DNA of 64,000 nt, from contig NW_005179032.1 in the NCBI RefSeq assembly GCF_000350225.1, positions 62,001 to 126,000 of the forward strand, in the 5' to 3' direction. Positions 20,291 through 31,266 of the stretch are shown here, piece by piece. Position numbers and translations under genes: made by a program. The first letter of the stretch is position 1. Each line of letters opens with the position of its first letter. The DNA comes from Chondrus crispus. Lineage: Eukaryota > Rhodophyta > Florideophyceae > Gigartinales > Gigartinaceae. The notes under the pieces were generated by a model that saw nothing but the letters and a program-made list of their open reading frames with translations, made no database searches and was not told the origin of the DNA.

Positions 20291-22207
20291 GCCAAGTTAT
20301 GTCTCGCTTCGGCGACAACTTATCAATCAGAAAAATTCGACCAAGCGTAAATAGTACTATTTATGTAAGAGGTCTTTCCAATATTTTCGTTTCGGCTCTT
20401 TTCGAAAAAAAACGTATCGGAACTCGTTTTCTGTGTATTGTGGTGTACGAGGTTTCGCTCGTACGTCTGAGAAGATGAGTACCGCACATTGCAGATGCCC
20501 CTCCCCTCATGATCTGTGGTTGTGGTGTGGTCTACGATTCGGGAAATATTGCGTGACACTAGATGTTTTGTCTTGGTATTGTTAGCCTTAGTTTTTTCGA
20601 TGACGAAGAACTACAGTTGTGATGAATCTTTATTTTCATGGCCTTGTTGGCGGAGTATCGCCACCATTTTGACAGCATTTTTCCTTCAATCTGTAAAATT
20701 GGGCCAGGGTATGGGGAGCATTTTCGTACTCCCTAACTTACAAACATATGTTCCGCTACATACTTCAAGTTAATGTTGTTCCATCGATCTTTGAAGAAAT
20801 GCCACCTAAGCCTCCATGGGTTACTTTCGCTTCAAATTACACACAATTTTTCAAGATCCAAGAAATGTTAATGCCGAGGTTGGCCTGTGCTTGTGCAAGG
20901 CGGGACTGCGGTTCATCAAGGTCATCATATTTCCGGCGATTGTGAATTTCTGACACGCAGTGGGAGTTTTTCTATGCTGCCACACTCTTCCCTACCATTT
21001 GAATCTGTAGTGTACAAACACATTTGTCTACGTTCCACCCACCAACTTAGCACATGCTCTCGAACTACTTTTTATACAAATGAAGGAGGCTAGCGGTATT
21101 CAATACATATGCGACCCACATTTTCAAACAAAATGCTAGGTCAATAGCCCTCCACGAGAAAGATGGAAAGGAGCAAATTAAAAATTTGCTTGTGCTTCAA
21201 ACAGAAGGCACTAAATAGTTCGGTTTCCCTCCCTTTCAGCACGTACCCTATTCCTACATGATTTGTAAAGATGGCATTCGTACAATACAACCTCAGCATG
21301 ATCATGTGGCCCCTGCAGGGGCGTTTCCTTCTAACGGGAAAGGCAAACTATCGTCGAAGGTCCAAACTACTGATGTGGTAGGGAGACATGATTTTCGTGC
21401 GTGGTGCTGAGCCTTAAAGGCTTTCCTCATTGGTGACTCCATGCGCTATAAGATATAGGCACATCACCCACGTCTCGCTGATCGATAATAATTTCGATAT
21501 CGTCTGGCACTGAAGGTGCAGCTTTACAAAGAAAATATGACACACTTTTTGAAAGTGGAAAACCCCCCTAAGATGTCATAGGGATGAACGTAAAACTTTT
21601 TGTTCCACACGAATCAGCGCAACCCCTTCCTGTTCAGGCAGGGAGGGCCTCATATGACGCGCATGGCAGCTCTCTAATACTGATGCAAAGTGTATGGCTT
21701 CTGAAGGATTCCACATGCAAGAGGAATACGCATCCCACCAATATTAAATACTGCGTAAAAGTAAGTAATGTATACACACACAGACAAGTACAGTTGTAAG
21801 GTATGTACAGTGCAGTACTTGATTGCTTTTCGGCTCGCCTACCCTAGCTCAGCCCGGTTGAGTGTCTTAGTGCGCAGCACGAACAATTGTGTATAGTGCT
21901 GTGTAAGAAAATATTCCACCTCAGCACAGGGCCGTGGACTCCGTTATGGATGAGTTGGGGATGCTTGGACGCACATGAGCATGGGCGTTGTCAAAAAAGT
22001 CGCAAGTGCCATTCCGTAATCTACGTTGTCCACAGGAGACAAGTATGCGTTCTCACACGGGTCAAGAGGGCCGATATCAGCTCGAGGGCTGGACATGCGC
22101 CTCGAGGCGGAGCCGAGGGCGCTTGGGAGGCATGAGTGCCCCGTGTGACAACACACTTGGCTCTCGGCTGACCCCTGAGGAAAGCATACCCAGTTAAATA
22201 AATAACT
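20291..22207. other. No gene recognised
   Basis: About 1.9 kb of AT-rich sequence with only short frames and no domain. Its right edge meets the dispersed repeat at 22208. Confidence 0.5.
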
Positions 22208-22397
22208 CACAGGTCGAAACTGTCTCCGTCGAGATCGCTTCTGCACACCCCCGCGTACCCAGCCTGTTTCGTTTCATCCGTTCCCCAATATTGCGAAAAA
22301 CTACTGTTATCGAAGGTTGCCCTAGGGCACCGTCCATAAAAGTAGTTTTTCAGAAGATTGCGAGAACTGGGCATGATCCTCAATATCACTACAATAT
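22208..22397 (+). repeat. Dispersed repeat, left half (target of LTR-B)
   Basis: Closely matches 33512-33700. The repeat is cut by LTR-B at 22393-22397 (AATAT) and resumes at 29661 to about 29704. With one AATAT removed, the junction aligns base for base with the uninterrupted copy. The nature of the repeat is unknown and it has no coding frame. Confidence 0.85.
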
Positions 22398-22662
22398 TGT
22401 TGGTTGTGAAATGGGGGGAGGCGGTTTTGGGGAGCGTGCCGTTCGTGGTGAGGGTTGGCCGAGTGTGTCCCCCTTCCCCGCAGCGCCCGTCACCCTCTCT
22501 CTTTTATTTCTACGAAATTCCTTCCAGAAGCGTCCACGCAACCGGCCCGGATTCCGCCGGGCCGTCCGCGTGCGCTTCTCTAAAATTCAAATAAAATCTC
22601 GGACTACAGAATAAAATCTCCCTCTACAGTAAAATGCAATTTTTCCCTAAAAATATCTCACA
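22398..22662 (-). repeat. LTR-B 3' LTR
   Basis: 265 bp, TGTGAGATATT...CAACCAACA when read on the minus strand. Matches 29391-29655. On the plus strand it contains two AATAAA motifs upstream of the H3-tail gene. Confidence 0.93.
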
Positions 22663-22939
22663 TGACCCCCTCGTCAGGGCAGACCACGGGTCTGCCGTTG
22701 CACGTAAATATACTGGCCCCGCTTCCTCGCGCGACCGCTCTGGCCCCCCCGGCCACCGTCTCTCCACCTTCCACCGAACTGCACTCTCCCTGCCTCCTCG
22801 CGCCTCTTTCGCCGTCGAACTTCTAACAGTCAATTTCAAGCCGCGCTTCATCTGCGTCGCCCGAATTCCGGTGAACCAACGTCAGCCTCGCGTCAGCCTC
22901 GGGCCGCGTGGTCTCCGCGTCGCCCGGGACTGTGGTCGC

Positions 22940-22947
22940 TGACGTCA
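22940..22947 (+). promoter_or_regulatory. CRE-like palindrome upstream of the H3-tail gene
   Basis: TGACGTCA, the full CREB/ATF-type bZIP site, lies 153 bases before the ATG. It sits between two imperfect copies of a 33-base GC-rich unit (about 22898-22931 and 22963-22996). No ATG occurs anywhere from 22665 to 23099. I infer a promoter/leader region for an independent plus-strand transcript. Confidence 0.45.
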
Positions 22948-23099
22948 ATCGTCGTCTGGGACTCAGGCCACGTGCTCTGCGCGTCGCCTGAGGCTCCGTT
23001 TCCAGTCGTTCCCGTTTCGGGACTTCTCGGAAACGCTCAGCGTCTCGAGCCGCGCACGGGAGCTCTGTGGTCCTTCGGGCGGTACTCCCTGTGCGCACT

Positions 23100-24587
23100 A
23101 TGGCTCGAACCAAGCAGACGGCGAGGGCTTCCACTGGCGGGAAGGCACCACGCTGCGCTATCGCCACTAGGGCCGCCCGCCGTTCAGTGGGCGTGTGGCG
23201 ACAGAACGGCCAGGACGTCACCGAAAGGGTGTCTCATGGCGTGAATTGCCCCTTCATCGACTTCGAAGACCTAAGTAATGCCGAACATCTCCCTGACCTT
23301 TGGAAGCACGCGGGACGTTCCGACGTCTCCGCGCTTCGGTACCAAGTAGGAGATAGTTCTTTCCGAATCAAATATAAGGAAGTAGGCAACCGGGCGTCCG
23401 TCGTAGCGGCCGTATCTGCCGCCGGGGCCCGGCTTCTCTTCGGGGCCCATGTGTTGGCCTTCGTATCGGCCCGCCTCGCTCGCAAGGCATGGTTCACCTC
23501 CGACCGCTGCTACCGGCTGGGGCTCACCGAGAGCCACAGCGACGGGACGGAGTACACCTGCTGCAACGACCCAGAGTGGGTCGTCGAATTTGTTTGGTGC
23601 TCTGATGGCGGTAACGGCGAGGTCAAGGGTTGCTACTACGCCGTCGGAGAGGGGAGTCCAGAGAAGCACATGATACTTCTCTACACGATGACCTTCGATC
23701 GCGTGCCCTCTGCGAACGGCACCGCCCGCCAGGGCTTCAACGTTAAGGAAGAGTACTCTTCCTTCGGTAAGGAGTGCTCAACGCGTATGGACGCTATTCT
23801 GGCTATCGACAATTGGTGTAGCCAGAATAGAGGGAAGAGGAAGCGAGTGAACTTTGCTATGTCACGCGACGTCTCCCCACTCGCTTCCCGGTACCTTTGC
23901 ACGTCCCGGACCGTAGCGTTCCAAGACAATACCGTCTTGGGCATCCGGTCTGCGGTTTGCAACGCAATGTTCCTTGTCGTTGGTCGCGGTGCTGCTGACC
24001 GCCTATGGGTGGCGGAAGCGGCCCGAGTCGCCGCGTTCGAGGGTCAGTTGGACTATTCCCCGAGCGTGCACCACTTTACGCACATTCAGAGGGTAATCCG
24101 AGCAGATCACCACGGAACAGTTTCTCTTGATCATGTGGCCCCACCGCCGGGGGCTTTCATCCAAGGGAGATCCAGCTCCAGACTCCCTCTGTGGCGCAGC
24201 TCTGCTGTTAGCTGGTTATTTCGTCTGCCGCGGGAGCAAGCGGGTGTCTACGTTCTTCGCATCACCGACGTTAACCATCTCCAACACGCTGTCTGCATAG
24301 ACACACGGACGGAACCGGCGCTGATCTACGATTGTGCAGAACGTTTTGCCATGCAGCTCAAGGACACTTCTCTTCGCTTGTGCTGTCCCGCCGCCGATCC
24401 GACAAAGTTCCAGTACTTCGATGATGTGCGTCTCTTGCGCCGAACAACCCGGCAGCGTAGAGACGCCAATCAGAGTCCCAGCCGGGAGAGGAAATCCAAA
24501 AAGGTTCGCCGAGGAAATCGTGGCCCCAAATCCGCCCATGGCAAGGTAATTTCCGTGCGTAGGGGTTCTTCAAGCAGCAAACACTGA
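23100..24587 (+). CDS. Histone H3-tail mimic protein, antisense gene of LTR-B
   Basis: The 495-residue frame is unbroken. The first ATG after a 430-base ATG-free leader is at 23100, in a good context (A at -3, G at +4). After Met removal the protein starts ARTKQTAR, then A in place of K9, then STGGKAPR. Of the first 28 residues, 22 match histone H3: K4 and K14 stay, while K9, K18, K23 and K27 are A, C, R and R. H3 similarity stops there and no histone fold follows. Residues about 243-249 (GKRKR) and 448-495 (KSKKVRR and other basic runs) look like nuclear localisation signals. Cys287 (AVCNAMF), His396 (QHAVCID) and Asp411 (IYDCAE) fit a papain-like triad, with His-Asp spacing near that family's. 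I infer a nuclear protein that engages H3-tail readers or writers. The protease idea is weak. Gene 3' end faces pol, 77 bases apart. Confidence 0.9.
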   Translation: MARTKQTARASTGGKAPRCAIATRAARRSVGVWRQNGQDVTERVSHGVNCPFIDFEDLSNAEHLPDLWKHAGRSDVSALRYQVGDSSFRIKYKEVGNRASVVAAVSAAGARLLFGAHVLAFVSARLARKAWFTSDRCYRLGLTESHSDGTEYTCCNDPEWVVEFVWCSDGGNGEVKGCYYAVGEGSPEKHMILLYTMTFDRVPSANGTARQGFNVKEEYSSFGKECSTRMDAILAIDNWCSQNRGKRKRVNFAMSRDVSPLASRYLCTSRTVAFQDNTVLGIRSAVCNAMFLVVGRGAADRLWVAEAARVAAFEGQLDYSPSVHHFTHIQRVIRADHHGTVSLDHVAPPPGAFIQGRSSSRLPLWRSSAVSWLFRLPREQAGVYVLRITDVNHLQHAVCIDTRTEPALIYDCAERFAMQLKDTSLRLCCPAADPTKFQYFDDVRLLRRTTRQRRDANQSPSRERKSKKVRRGNRGPKSAHGKVISVRRGSSSSKH

Positions 24588-24664
24588 TAGTTCATGCATA
24601 AGAAACGAAATCAATCTCAATCGCCTTCAATCTAGTACATGCGAAATATTAAAATGCATCACAC

Positions 24665-27600
24665 CTACATAAGATGTGCGGGTTTCTGAATAAAAGGGAT
24701 TAAACGTCTTGCATGTATATCCCGTCGACTGTAGCGCAATCCCGGCGACACGAGTGTGTACCGCGGGTGCTTGGCTCGTACTATCCGGCATGGGCCGTAG
24801 TACTTCGACTCCCCTAGGGGCCACTTCTGTAACCCTCCTAGGGCTGTTCCTCGGGCGACCAGAACTTGATCGTGTACGTCGAACTGGCGTGGTGACACAA
24901 CCGTCATTCTCTTGCTCCTCTTTTCCAACTGTTTAGCCGCCCTCGTCGATCGGAGCGCGAGCGTCGCTAACAGTTCCAAGTTGCGCGCCTCTACGCCGTC
25001 CCACCGGATTTGGTTCAATTCGGTCTGGGGTTGCGCGGGCGGCTTTTCTCCATACATCAGCTCAAACGGGTAGAACCCGTCCGACAGCCGGCGTCGGCGG
25101 TATCCGTACAGGATCTGCTTCAGCGCTGATTCCCACTTGTGGCTAGCGGCGCCCTGTCCCAACAGAGTCTTCCGAATTGAACGCTTGATGGTCCCGACCA
25201 TACGCTCCGCTTTTCCGTTGGACATAGGAGCATAGGCGAGGACCGGTTTCCATGAAATTCCCTGTTGTACCATGAAGTTCTTCAACGCTGTCGCGCTGAA
25301 ACATGTTGCGTTATCTGAGACTATGGTCCGAGGGGGACCAAACGAATGGATGATCTCCTCCTCCACGAACTTGACAACTTCCGCAGACGTAGCGGTCTCG
25401 GTTGCCCAAGCCAGGGGCCAACCAGTCAGATGTTCGACCGCTATCAGGATGTAACGTTTTCCGTTCTTCGTCTTGGGAAGGGGTCCCGCAAAGTCTATCG
25501 AGAATGTCTCAAAGAGCTGAGAGACTGGTATCACCGCCGTGCTTTTGTACGTCGGGATGGGCGCAGCCTTTTGGCAGCCTTCGCATCCACGAACGTAGGC
25601 GTAGATATCACCCTGAACTCCCGGCCACCAGTACCTGTCAAGGACGAACTGCTTCGTAGCTGTAGCGTCCCAGTGGCCAATGTCGTCATGCAGCGACCGC
25701 AATATCTGCAGTCGAGTCCCTCGAGAAGGGATTGTTCTGATCCCATTCTTCATCCTGCGAAACAGCCTTCCGTTCCAGGCGAGGAACCGCCTGGAGTTCT
25801 TCTTGATTCTGCGCCTCTGCGCAGCATCTTGCTCAACCATCTCTTCTCCTTCGAGACAACGGTACGTGTCCCGCACATGAGGTTCGATGTCTTCCAGTAT
25901 ATCTCCTTTCGCAAAAGCGGCAGCACATACCAGGTCCCCCTCATCGTCCTCGCGCCTGCCATCGTCTTTTCGTAGACGCGAGAGAAAGTCAGCGGCACAA
26001 TTCTTTGAGCCGGGGCGGTACAATATCTCGAATTCGTACTCCGCCAGGAAATCCAACCAACGGGCGAGTCTACCGTGGATGTCCTTCTTTTTGAACGCAT
26101 ACTGAAGCGCTTGGTGATCCGTAATCAACTTGAACTTTTGCGTTGAGAGCAAATACACCCGAAATTTCTTTAGCGCGAAGATCACCGCTAATGCTTCTCT
26201 CTCACAGGCGGAGTACTTCTTCTCAGTCTCCGTCATCGTCCTGCTGGCGTATTGTATCGGGTGAACCTCCTTGTCTTCCTTCTTCTGAGCCAGAACTGCT
26301 CCCACTGCCACGTTGGATGCATCTGTCTCGACCACGAAGGGTTCGTCGAACTTCGGGAGCGCCAACAGCGGAGGAGACGTCACCCTCTTCTTCAACTCCT
26401 GGAAGGCGGTCCGCATCTCTTCCGTAAATTCAAATTCGACTTTGGTAGAAGTAGCAGCATGCAGCGATGCAGAGACTTCTGCGAACTTAGGGATGAATCG
26501 ACGGTAATACCCCGCTAGCCCAAGGAAGCTTCGCAACTCCGTCTTGGCGCGCGGCTCGGGGGTGTCCCAAATGATCGATGTCTTCTCTGGATCCACCTCA
26601 ATCCCCTTCTTCCCGATGACGTGCCCCAATAGCCTGGTCTGTGATTGGGCGAAGGAACACTTCGCAAGCTTCAACTTCAACCCGCTGCGAGCAATCAGCT
26701 CGAACACTTCAATCAAGTGGTCAACATGGACGTCCAAGGACTTCGAAAAGATGACCACGTCATCAAGGTATACTCGGACGAATGGCAGGTCTCTGAATAC
26801 GCCATCCATCATCCTTTGAAATGTTGAAGGACCGTTCATGAGCCCGAATGGCATTACTTCAAATTGAAAGGTCCCGTACCGACAGACAAACGTCGTCTGT
26901 TCTTTGCACCACGAAGCCATCCGCACTTGCCAATAACCCGAGAACAAGTCCAGGATAGTGAACACTTTGCTTCCTTCAAGGTCGTCGAATATCTCTTCCA
27001 TTTTGGGCAACGGCCACTTGTCGGCCTTCATCACCCGGTTAAGCGCGCGGTAGTCAACACAGAAGCGAGGTTTCCGGTCCTACTTCGTTGCGATGACGAC
27101 CGGAAACGACCAAGGAGCTACAGAGGGGGTAATGATCCCTGCTTTCTGCATCTTCTCGATCTCCTCGCGCACTACCGCGTTGTGTCTCGGAGGGAGCCTC
27201 CGAACGGCGTGCGAAATGGGCCTGTCGTCATTTAACTCAAAAGAATGTGACACAGGGACCTCTGCCGGCCTGAGGTCGTCCAAAGACCATGCAGCTATTC
27301 CCATACTATTGATAGAACATATTATGCGGTCGGCGTTCTTTCTGCTGATATGGCTCAGCTTAGACATGAGAAGTTCCTCCTTCTCATCTCTCTTCTCTTT
27401 CTCATCCGCCGGCTTGTACTCTGAGCCTTCCTCAGCTAGGTCCGGAAGTCCAGCATGAGGATCTTCGTCCTCAGTTACTGCTCCCGCCCAGGCAAGGTCT
27501 GGTTCAAACGGCACCCTTTCACGCAGCGAAAGGACGAAGTCTTCATCCGTGTCAGTCGAGTCAGCCGGCACGGCCCCCGAGTCTGAGGTGAAGTCCTCAC

Positions 27601-27800
27601 TGTCGGTAGCGGATCCCGGCTTCTTATGGTTTTCATCCATCTCAAGACTTAGTCGAATCGTCTCCTCACCCACAGTTACTTGGACATGCTGTTGCCCCAA
27701 GTCAATGCACGTCTGGAGCTCCTCTAACGACGGCATCCCCACGATGACTCGTACGGTGTTCCCGTAACGACAAGGAAGTCCATCATGCTCACCAGTCCCC
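24665..27800 (-). CDS. LTR-B pol: reverse transcriptase, RNase H, integrase
   Basis: Ty3-type order. Reverse transcriptase has LDLFSGYWQV and the YLDD active site (VRVYLDDVVIF). RNase H has VETDASNVAVGAVL. Integrase has the HHCC zinc-binding region (GCEGCQKAAP), IDFAGPL, the VSDNATCF motif and a YAPMSNGKAERMV motif. The C terminus lacks a chromodomain. These enzymes copy the element RNA and insert the cDNA. Start given is approximate. Confidence 0.9.
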
Positions 27801-29391
27801 CAAACGAGACGGGGACCTGGCGCAGTGATCCAACACAAGGGGAGCTCTTCCCATCTGCCACAGTGATGTGTTTCTTCGTACTTTCTGGCGTCAGAGAAAG
27901 TCTCTTCATGAGGTGCGGCGACATGATGTTCGGCACCGCACCCGAATCCAATAGTGCTTGAGCATCAGTTCCATAAACTTGAACAGTAACTACCCGAAGA
28001 CGCCTCGGGAAGACATCCGTGTGGCCTGCAAACCCGCGAGAACGCCCCAATCTCCTGGATAGAAGGCGCTTCATCTCCTTCCTTGCTCCTTCAGCGTCTC
28101 CACGGAAAAGTTGTCCAAATGTTAGACCAGACGGCGCATTCGCCAGCTCTGACACGACGTTATACTTGCCGACGTGCTCCTGGAGTGCCGCCTGCTTTGA
28201 AACATTCTTCTTCTTCTGGCGTGCAGGCTTCACTCTCGGCACCCTCAGCGACTCATTCCAGGGAAGAGTTCCCCTAGGAGCTACTGGACTGGGATTCAGC
28301 AGCCTCGGGATCGAAACTTCTTCACGGTTCTTCGACTGCTTCGGCAAGGCCTCTCCTTCGGCGTTGCGTTTCGTAGCTGCCACCAATTCTCCCTTGGTGG
28401 TCTCAGTTATGACCGTGACTTGCTTCGAGTCTCTGGTGGCCTTGTCACCGGCGTCGTTGGCAGAACCGCCTGCTTTGGGGCCATAAGCGCTTCCTGCGCC
28501 AGCGTTACCTTGAGGACGTGCATGAGCCACATTCTTTCTAGCAAAGCGGGACCAGCAAGTCTCCGTCGTGTGTCCAATCTTCCCACATTTTGGGCAACGA
28601 GTATCACGGTGTGGATTGGAACGACAACGAGTCGCTGAATGTCCTGGTTCCTTGCAATAGGAACATGTCCAACTCGTATCACTGTCCCCTGACGTCTGTC
28701 GTTTCTTCATCATCAGTGACAGCTCCGCCAGCTGGTTGGTGATGGCTTCTACCTTGTTCTCCAGCTTTTCCTGTCGAGGATCCACATCAGAACGCATCAA
28801 TACGCGCTTGGGCGTCACAGGTTCAACGGACTGCGCAGCAGTTTTCGCCGCCTTGAAGGCGTCACGGCCTGCAGCAAAGTCCTTCACGGTCTTCATTAGT
28901 TCTTCGTACGTCGTCGGAGAACGATAGATCGCGAACTGAGCAACATCCAAATGTGCCATTACGGCATTGCGAAGCAAGCCGTACTTTGCCTCGTCGTTGA
29001 AACCAGCCCTTCTGTAGAGCTTGTCCATTTCATCCATCGAAGTAAGCAAGTTCTTACCATCCAGTTGGCAACTCATAGCCTTCTGGATGTTTTCTTCTGG
29101 CCTCGGTGTCTCCGTAAAACGGTCAGACAGGGCGCTCTTCACACCGTCCCAGTTACTGGCGGCCTCGGTCAGACTCCCATTATGACTATACGTGTCATAG
29201 TAATAGTCGAACGCGGCACCCTCAAGGTGGCATAGGATAGCTCCTGCCTTCTCCTCGTCAGGCTTGCCGCGCATAATGATGTTCTCGTATACGAACAGAA
29301 ACTTGGAAACATCTGACCCGTTCGACCCATCGTAGGTAACAGGGTTAGGGCCCGCACTTGTGTCTGCGTCGGCCCTCCACAAGAGTACCAT
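27720..29391 (-). CDS. LTR-B gag with zinc knuckles and protease region
   Basis: A retrotransposon Gag domain (FLFVYENI..., KAGAILCHLEG..., NWDGVKSALSDRF) is followed by two CCHC knuckles (CSYCKEPGHSATRC and CPKCGKIGHTTETC). Next is a Lys/Arg-rich linker and an aspartic protease motif (ALLDSGAVPNIMS). The frame opens with an ATG formed by the last base of the LTR and the first two of the primer site, so Gag would start exactly at that junction. A later Met could also be used. Confidence 0.85.
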
Positions 29392-29655
29392 GTTGGTTGT
29401 GAAATGGGGGGAGGCGGTTTTGGGGAGCGTGCCGTTCGTGGTGAGGGTTGGCCGAGTGTGTCCCCCTTCCCCGCAGCGCCCGTCACCCTCTCTCTTTTAT
29501 TTCTACGAAATTCCTTCCAGAAGCGTCCACGCATCCGGCCCGGATTCCGCCGGGCCGTCCGCGTGCGCTTCTCTAAAATTCAAATAAAATCTCGGACTAC
29601 AGAATAAAATCTCCCTCTACAGTATAATGCAATTTTTCCCTAAAAATATCTCACA
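29391..29655 (-). repeat. LTR-B 5' LTR
   Basis: 265 bp, about 2 differences from 22398-22662. Followed on the plus strand by the second AATAT. Confidence 0.93.
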
Positions 29656-29660
29656 AATAT

Positions 29661-29704
29661 CATCACACATGCAGGAGCTTGACCTCTGCGTTTGGCGACA
29701 TACT
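29661..29704 (+). repeat. Dispersed repeat, right remainder
   Basis: Continuation of the repeat interrupted at 22397. Matches about 33701-33744. Confidence 0.75.
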
Positions 29705-31257
29705 GCGTTCATTTCAGCATCGGGTGCAATGGATCATTACGTATCCCGCGCGGTGCTATTTATTGATGATATATTGATATATATATTGCGAATCAAGGAA
29801 GTCGCTAAGTCGGTACCACCCTGTTTTCTAATGCCCTGTAGACAGCCTGTCACTATATGCGGTCTGACTCATCGCCTCTACATGTAATATGCATGAAAGG
29901 ACAGCAACGCCGTTTCAAAACAACGCAAATAGCACAACCGCCCGTGACAAAACCGAAATGTTCCATGCATCCCGCCTCTTCTCCATATCCTCAGATTAAG
30001 GGTGATATCCGTGACTTCCTCAACGAATTCGCCACGGCCATCTTTAAAGATAAGAGAGCCGTGCGCGTAAGAAGGATTTGGATAGGTTACACAAATAGCA
30101 ACGTGGTTGCGCATACTAATTTGCTCGGATTGGAAGAAGAGTTCAAAGGGGTTCTATGCATTGGAGAGTAGTGGAGCATTGCCCACTTGTCGTCGGAGTC
30201 GCAACCCCGATCTCAGTACGATGATAGTTCTGCTTTCTGTACATTGGTAGAAGAAGATGCACCATATTGATCATTGCCTATCACATATCCGATAACTACT
30301 GCTCTGCCATACGTCACAATGGCGTATACAATGCACCACAAGATACAACTAGGATCATGCAAGGTGGCGCAGTATACCCTCGGATTTGCGAATAACATGG
30401 AGCACAAGCAAGTAGCCCGAGTATCATACATTTCGCCATTGCGTGTCACTCGCGCGACGTGGCAATCCATTGGTGGGATACCGTACTAACGTTCTCGAAT
30501 TCTTCAGATGTCCGGTTCGGCGGCGACAAGCCACTGCGTTTTTGTTATCTATTTCCTGATTGGTGCGATCCATCATCAAGGGATTTCATATAATACTTCC
30601 ACGATAGGAAAATATGGTTTTATGTACAAGGTCCTGCACAAGGCTTAGCTTTGAAGAAAGCAACCACAAACTAACATTAATGAATGCACAAGAGAGGAGG
30701 GGCGAGGGGAGTTCGTCTGGGCATGCCAGGAGCACTATCGCGACGCTGTCCCCTACAAGAATAGGATACTTGAGCAGAAGCGCAAACTGATTCGTCGATA
30801 CCTCGTCTGCCACCTCAGAAGCAGATTGAGAGTCCAAATAGTACTCAAGCGAACATATGGTAATCTTCATATACCTTGTACCTGCCTTTTTTGGATCCTG
30901 TATTAAAACTCACAACTTGAACAGAAGTGCGCTGGTTCAAAATGATAATTCTTTTCAAAGAAAATCCAACAGAAACATTCGCTTCTCACAAACCTGGTCA
31001 AGTGACTTCCACGTGCGTGCATTGTGAAATGTAATACTGTAGCAGCAAACTCAAAGCGCATATATTTCTGATACTAACTATGATACAATTACATCAATGC
31101 TGCCGAGACTAGAATGCGAGAAGAAGAAATGGGAAGTGGGCATAGGATTGCCCAACATTTCTTACGTTCATCTGTCTTTTCCTTGACAGAAATGTTCCCT
31201 GAACCGACTGCGGACATGTCCTGGACAGAGATTTCGTCAACTGCAGATGCGAACATG
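29705..31257. other. No gene recognised
   Basis: Only short frames without domains. The right edge is the promoter of the membrane-protein gene. Confidence 0.5.
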
Positions 31258-31266
31258 TATATAAAG
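31258..31266 (+). promoter_or_regulatory. TATA box of the membrane-protein gene
   Basis: TATATAAAG, 113 bases before the ATG at 31371. Spacing fits a start site near 31290 and a leader of about 80 bases. Confidence 0.7.

Larger units (their letters stand above)
22393..29660 (-). mobile_element. LTR-B: Ty3/Gypsy retrotransposon carrying an antisense H3-tail gene
   Basis: 7258 bp between LTRs (22398-29655), with target duplication AATAT on both sides (22393-22397, 29656-29660). On the minus strand: 5' LTR; a primer site starting TGGTACTCTTGTGG; gag with two zinc knuckles and protease (about 29.4-27.8 kb); reverse transcriptase, RNase H and integrase (about 27.8-24.7 kb). Then comes about 2 kb holding an intact plus-strand gene, a purine tract (GAGGGGG) and the 3' LTR. 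Protease-RT-RNase H-integrase order places it in Ty3/Gypsy. The two 265-bp LTRs differ at about 2 sites, so it is very young. Gag-pol looks nearly whole, with about one or two breaks. No chromodomain follows the integrase. Confidence 0.93.

Noticed and set aside
23100-24587. A genuine histone H3 gene
   Set aside because: H3 identity stops at residue 28 and no histone fold follows; K9, K18, K23 and K27 are replaced.
23100-24587. A host gene that LTR-B merely landed beside
   Set aside because: The gene lies between both LTRs inside one AATAT target duplication, and the empty-site paralogue at 33.7 kb lacks it. Capture of a host piece by the element in the past is still possible.
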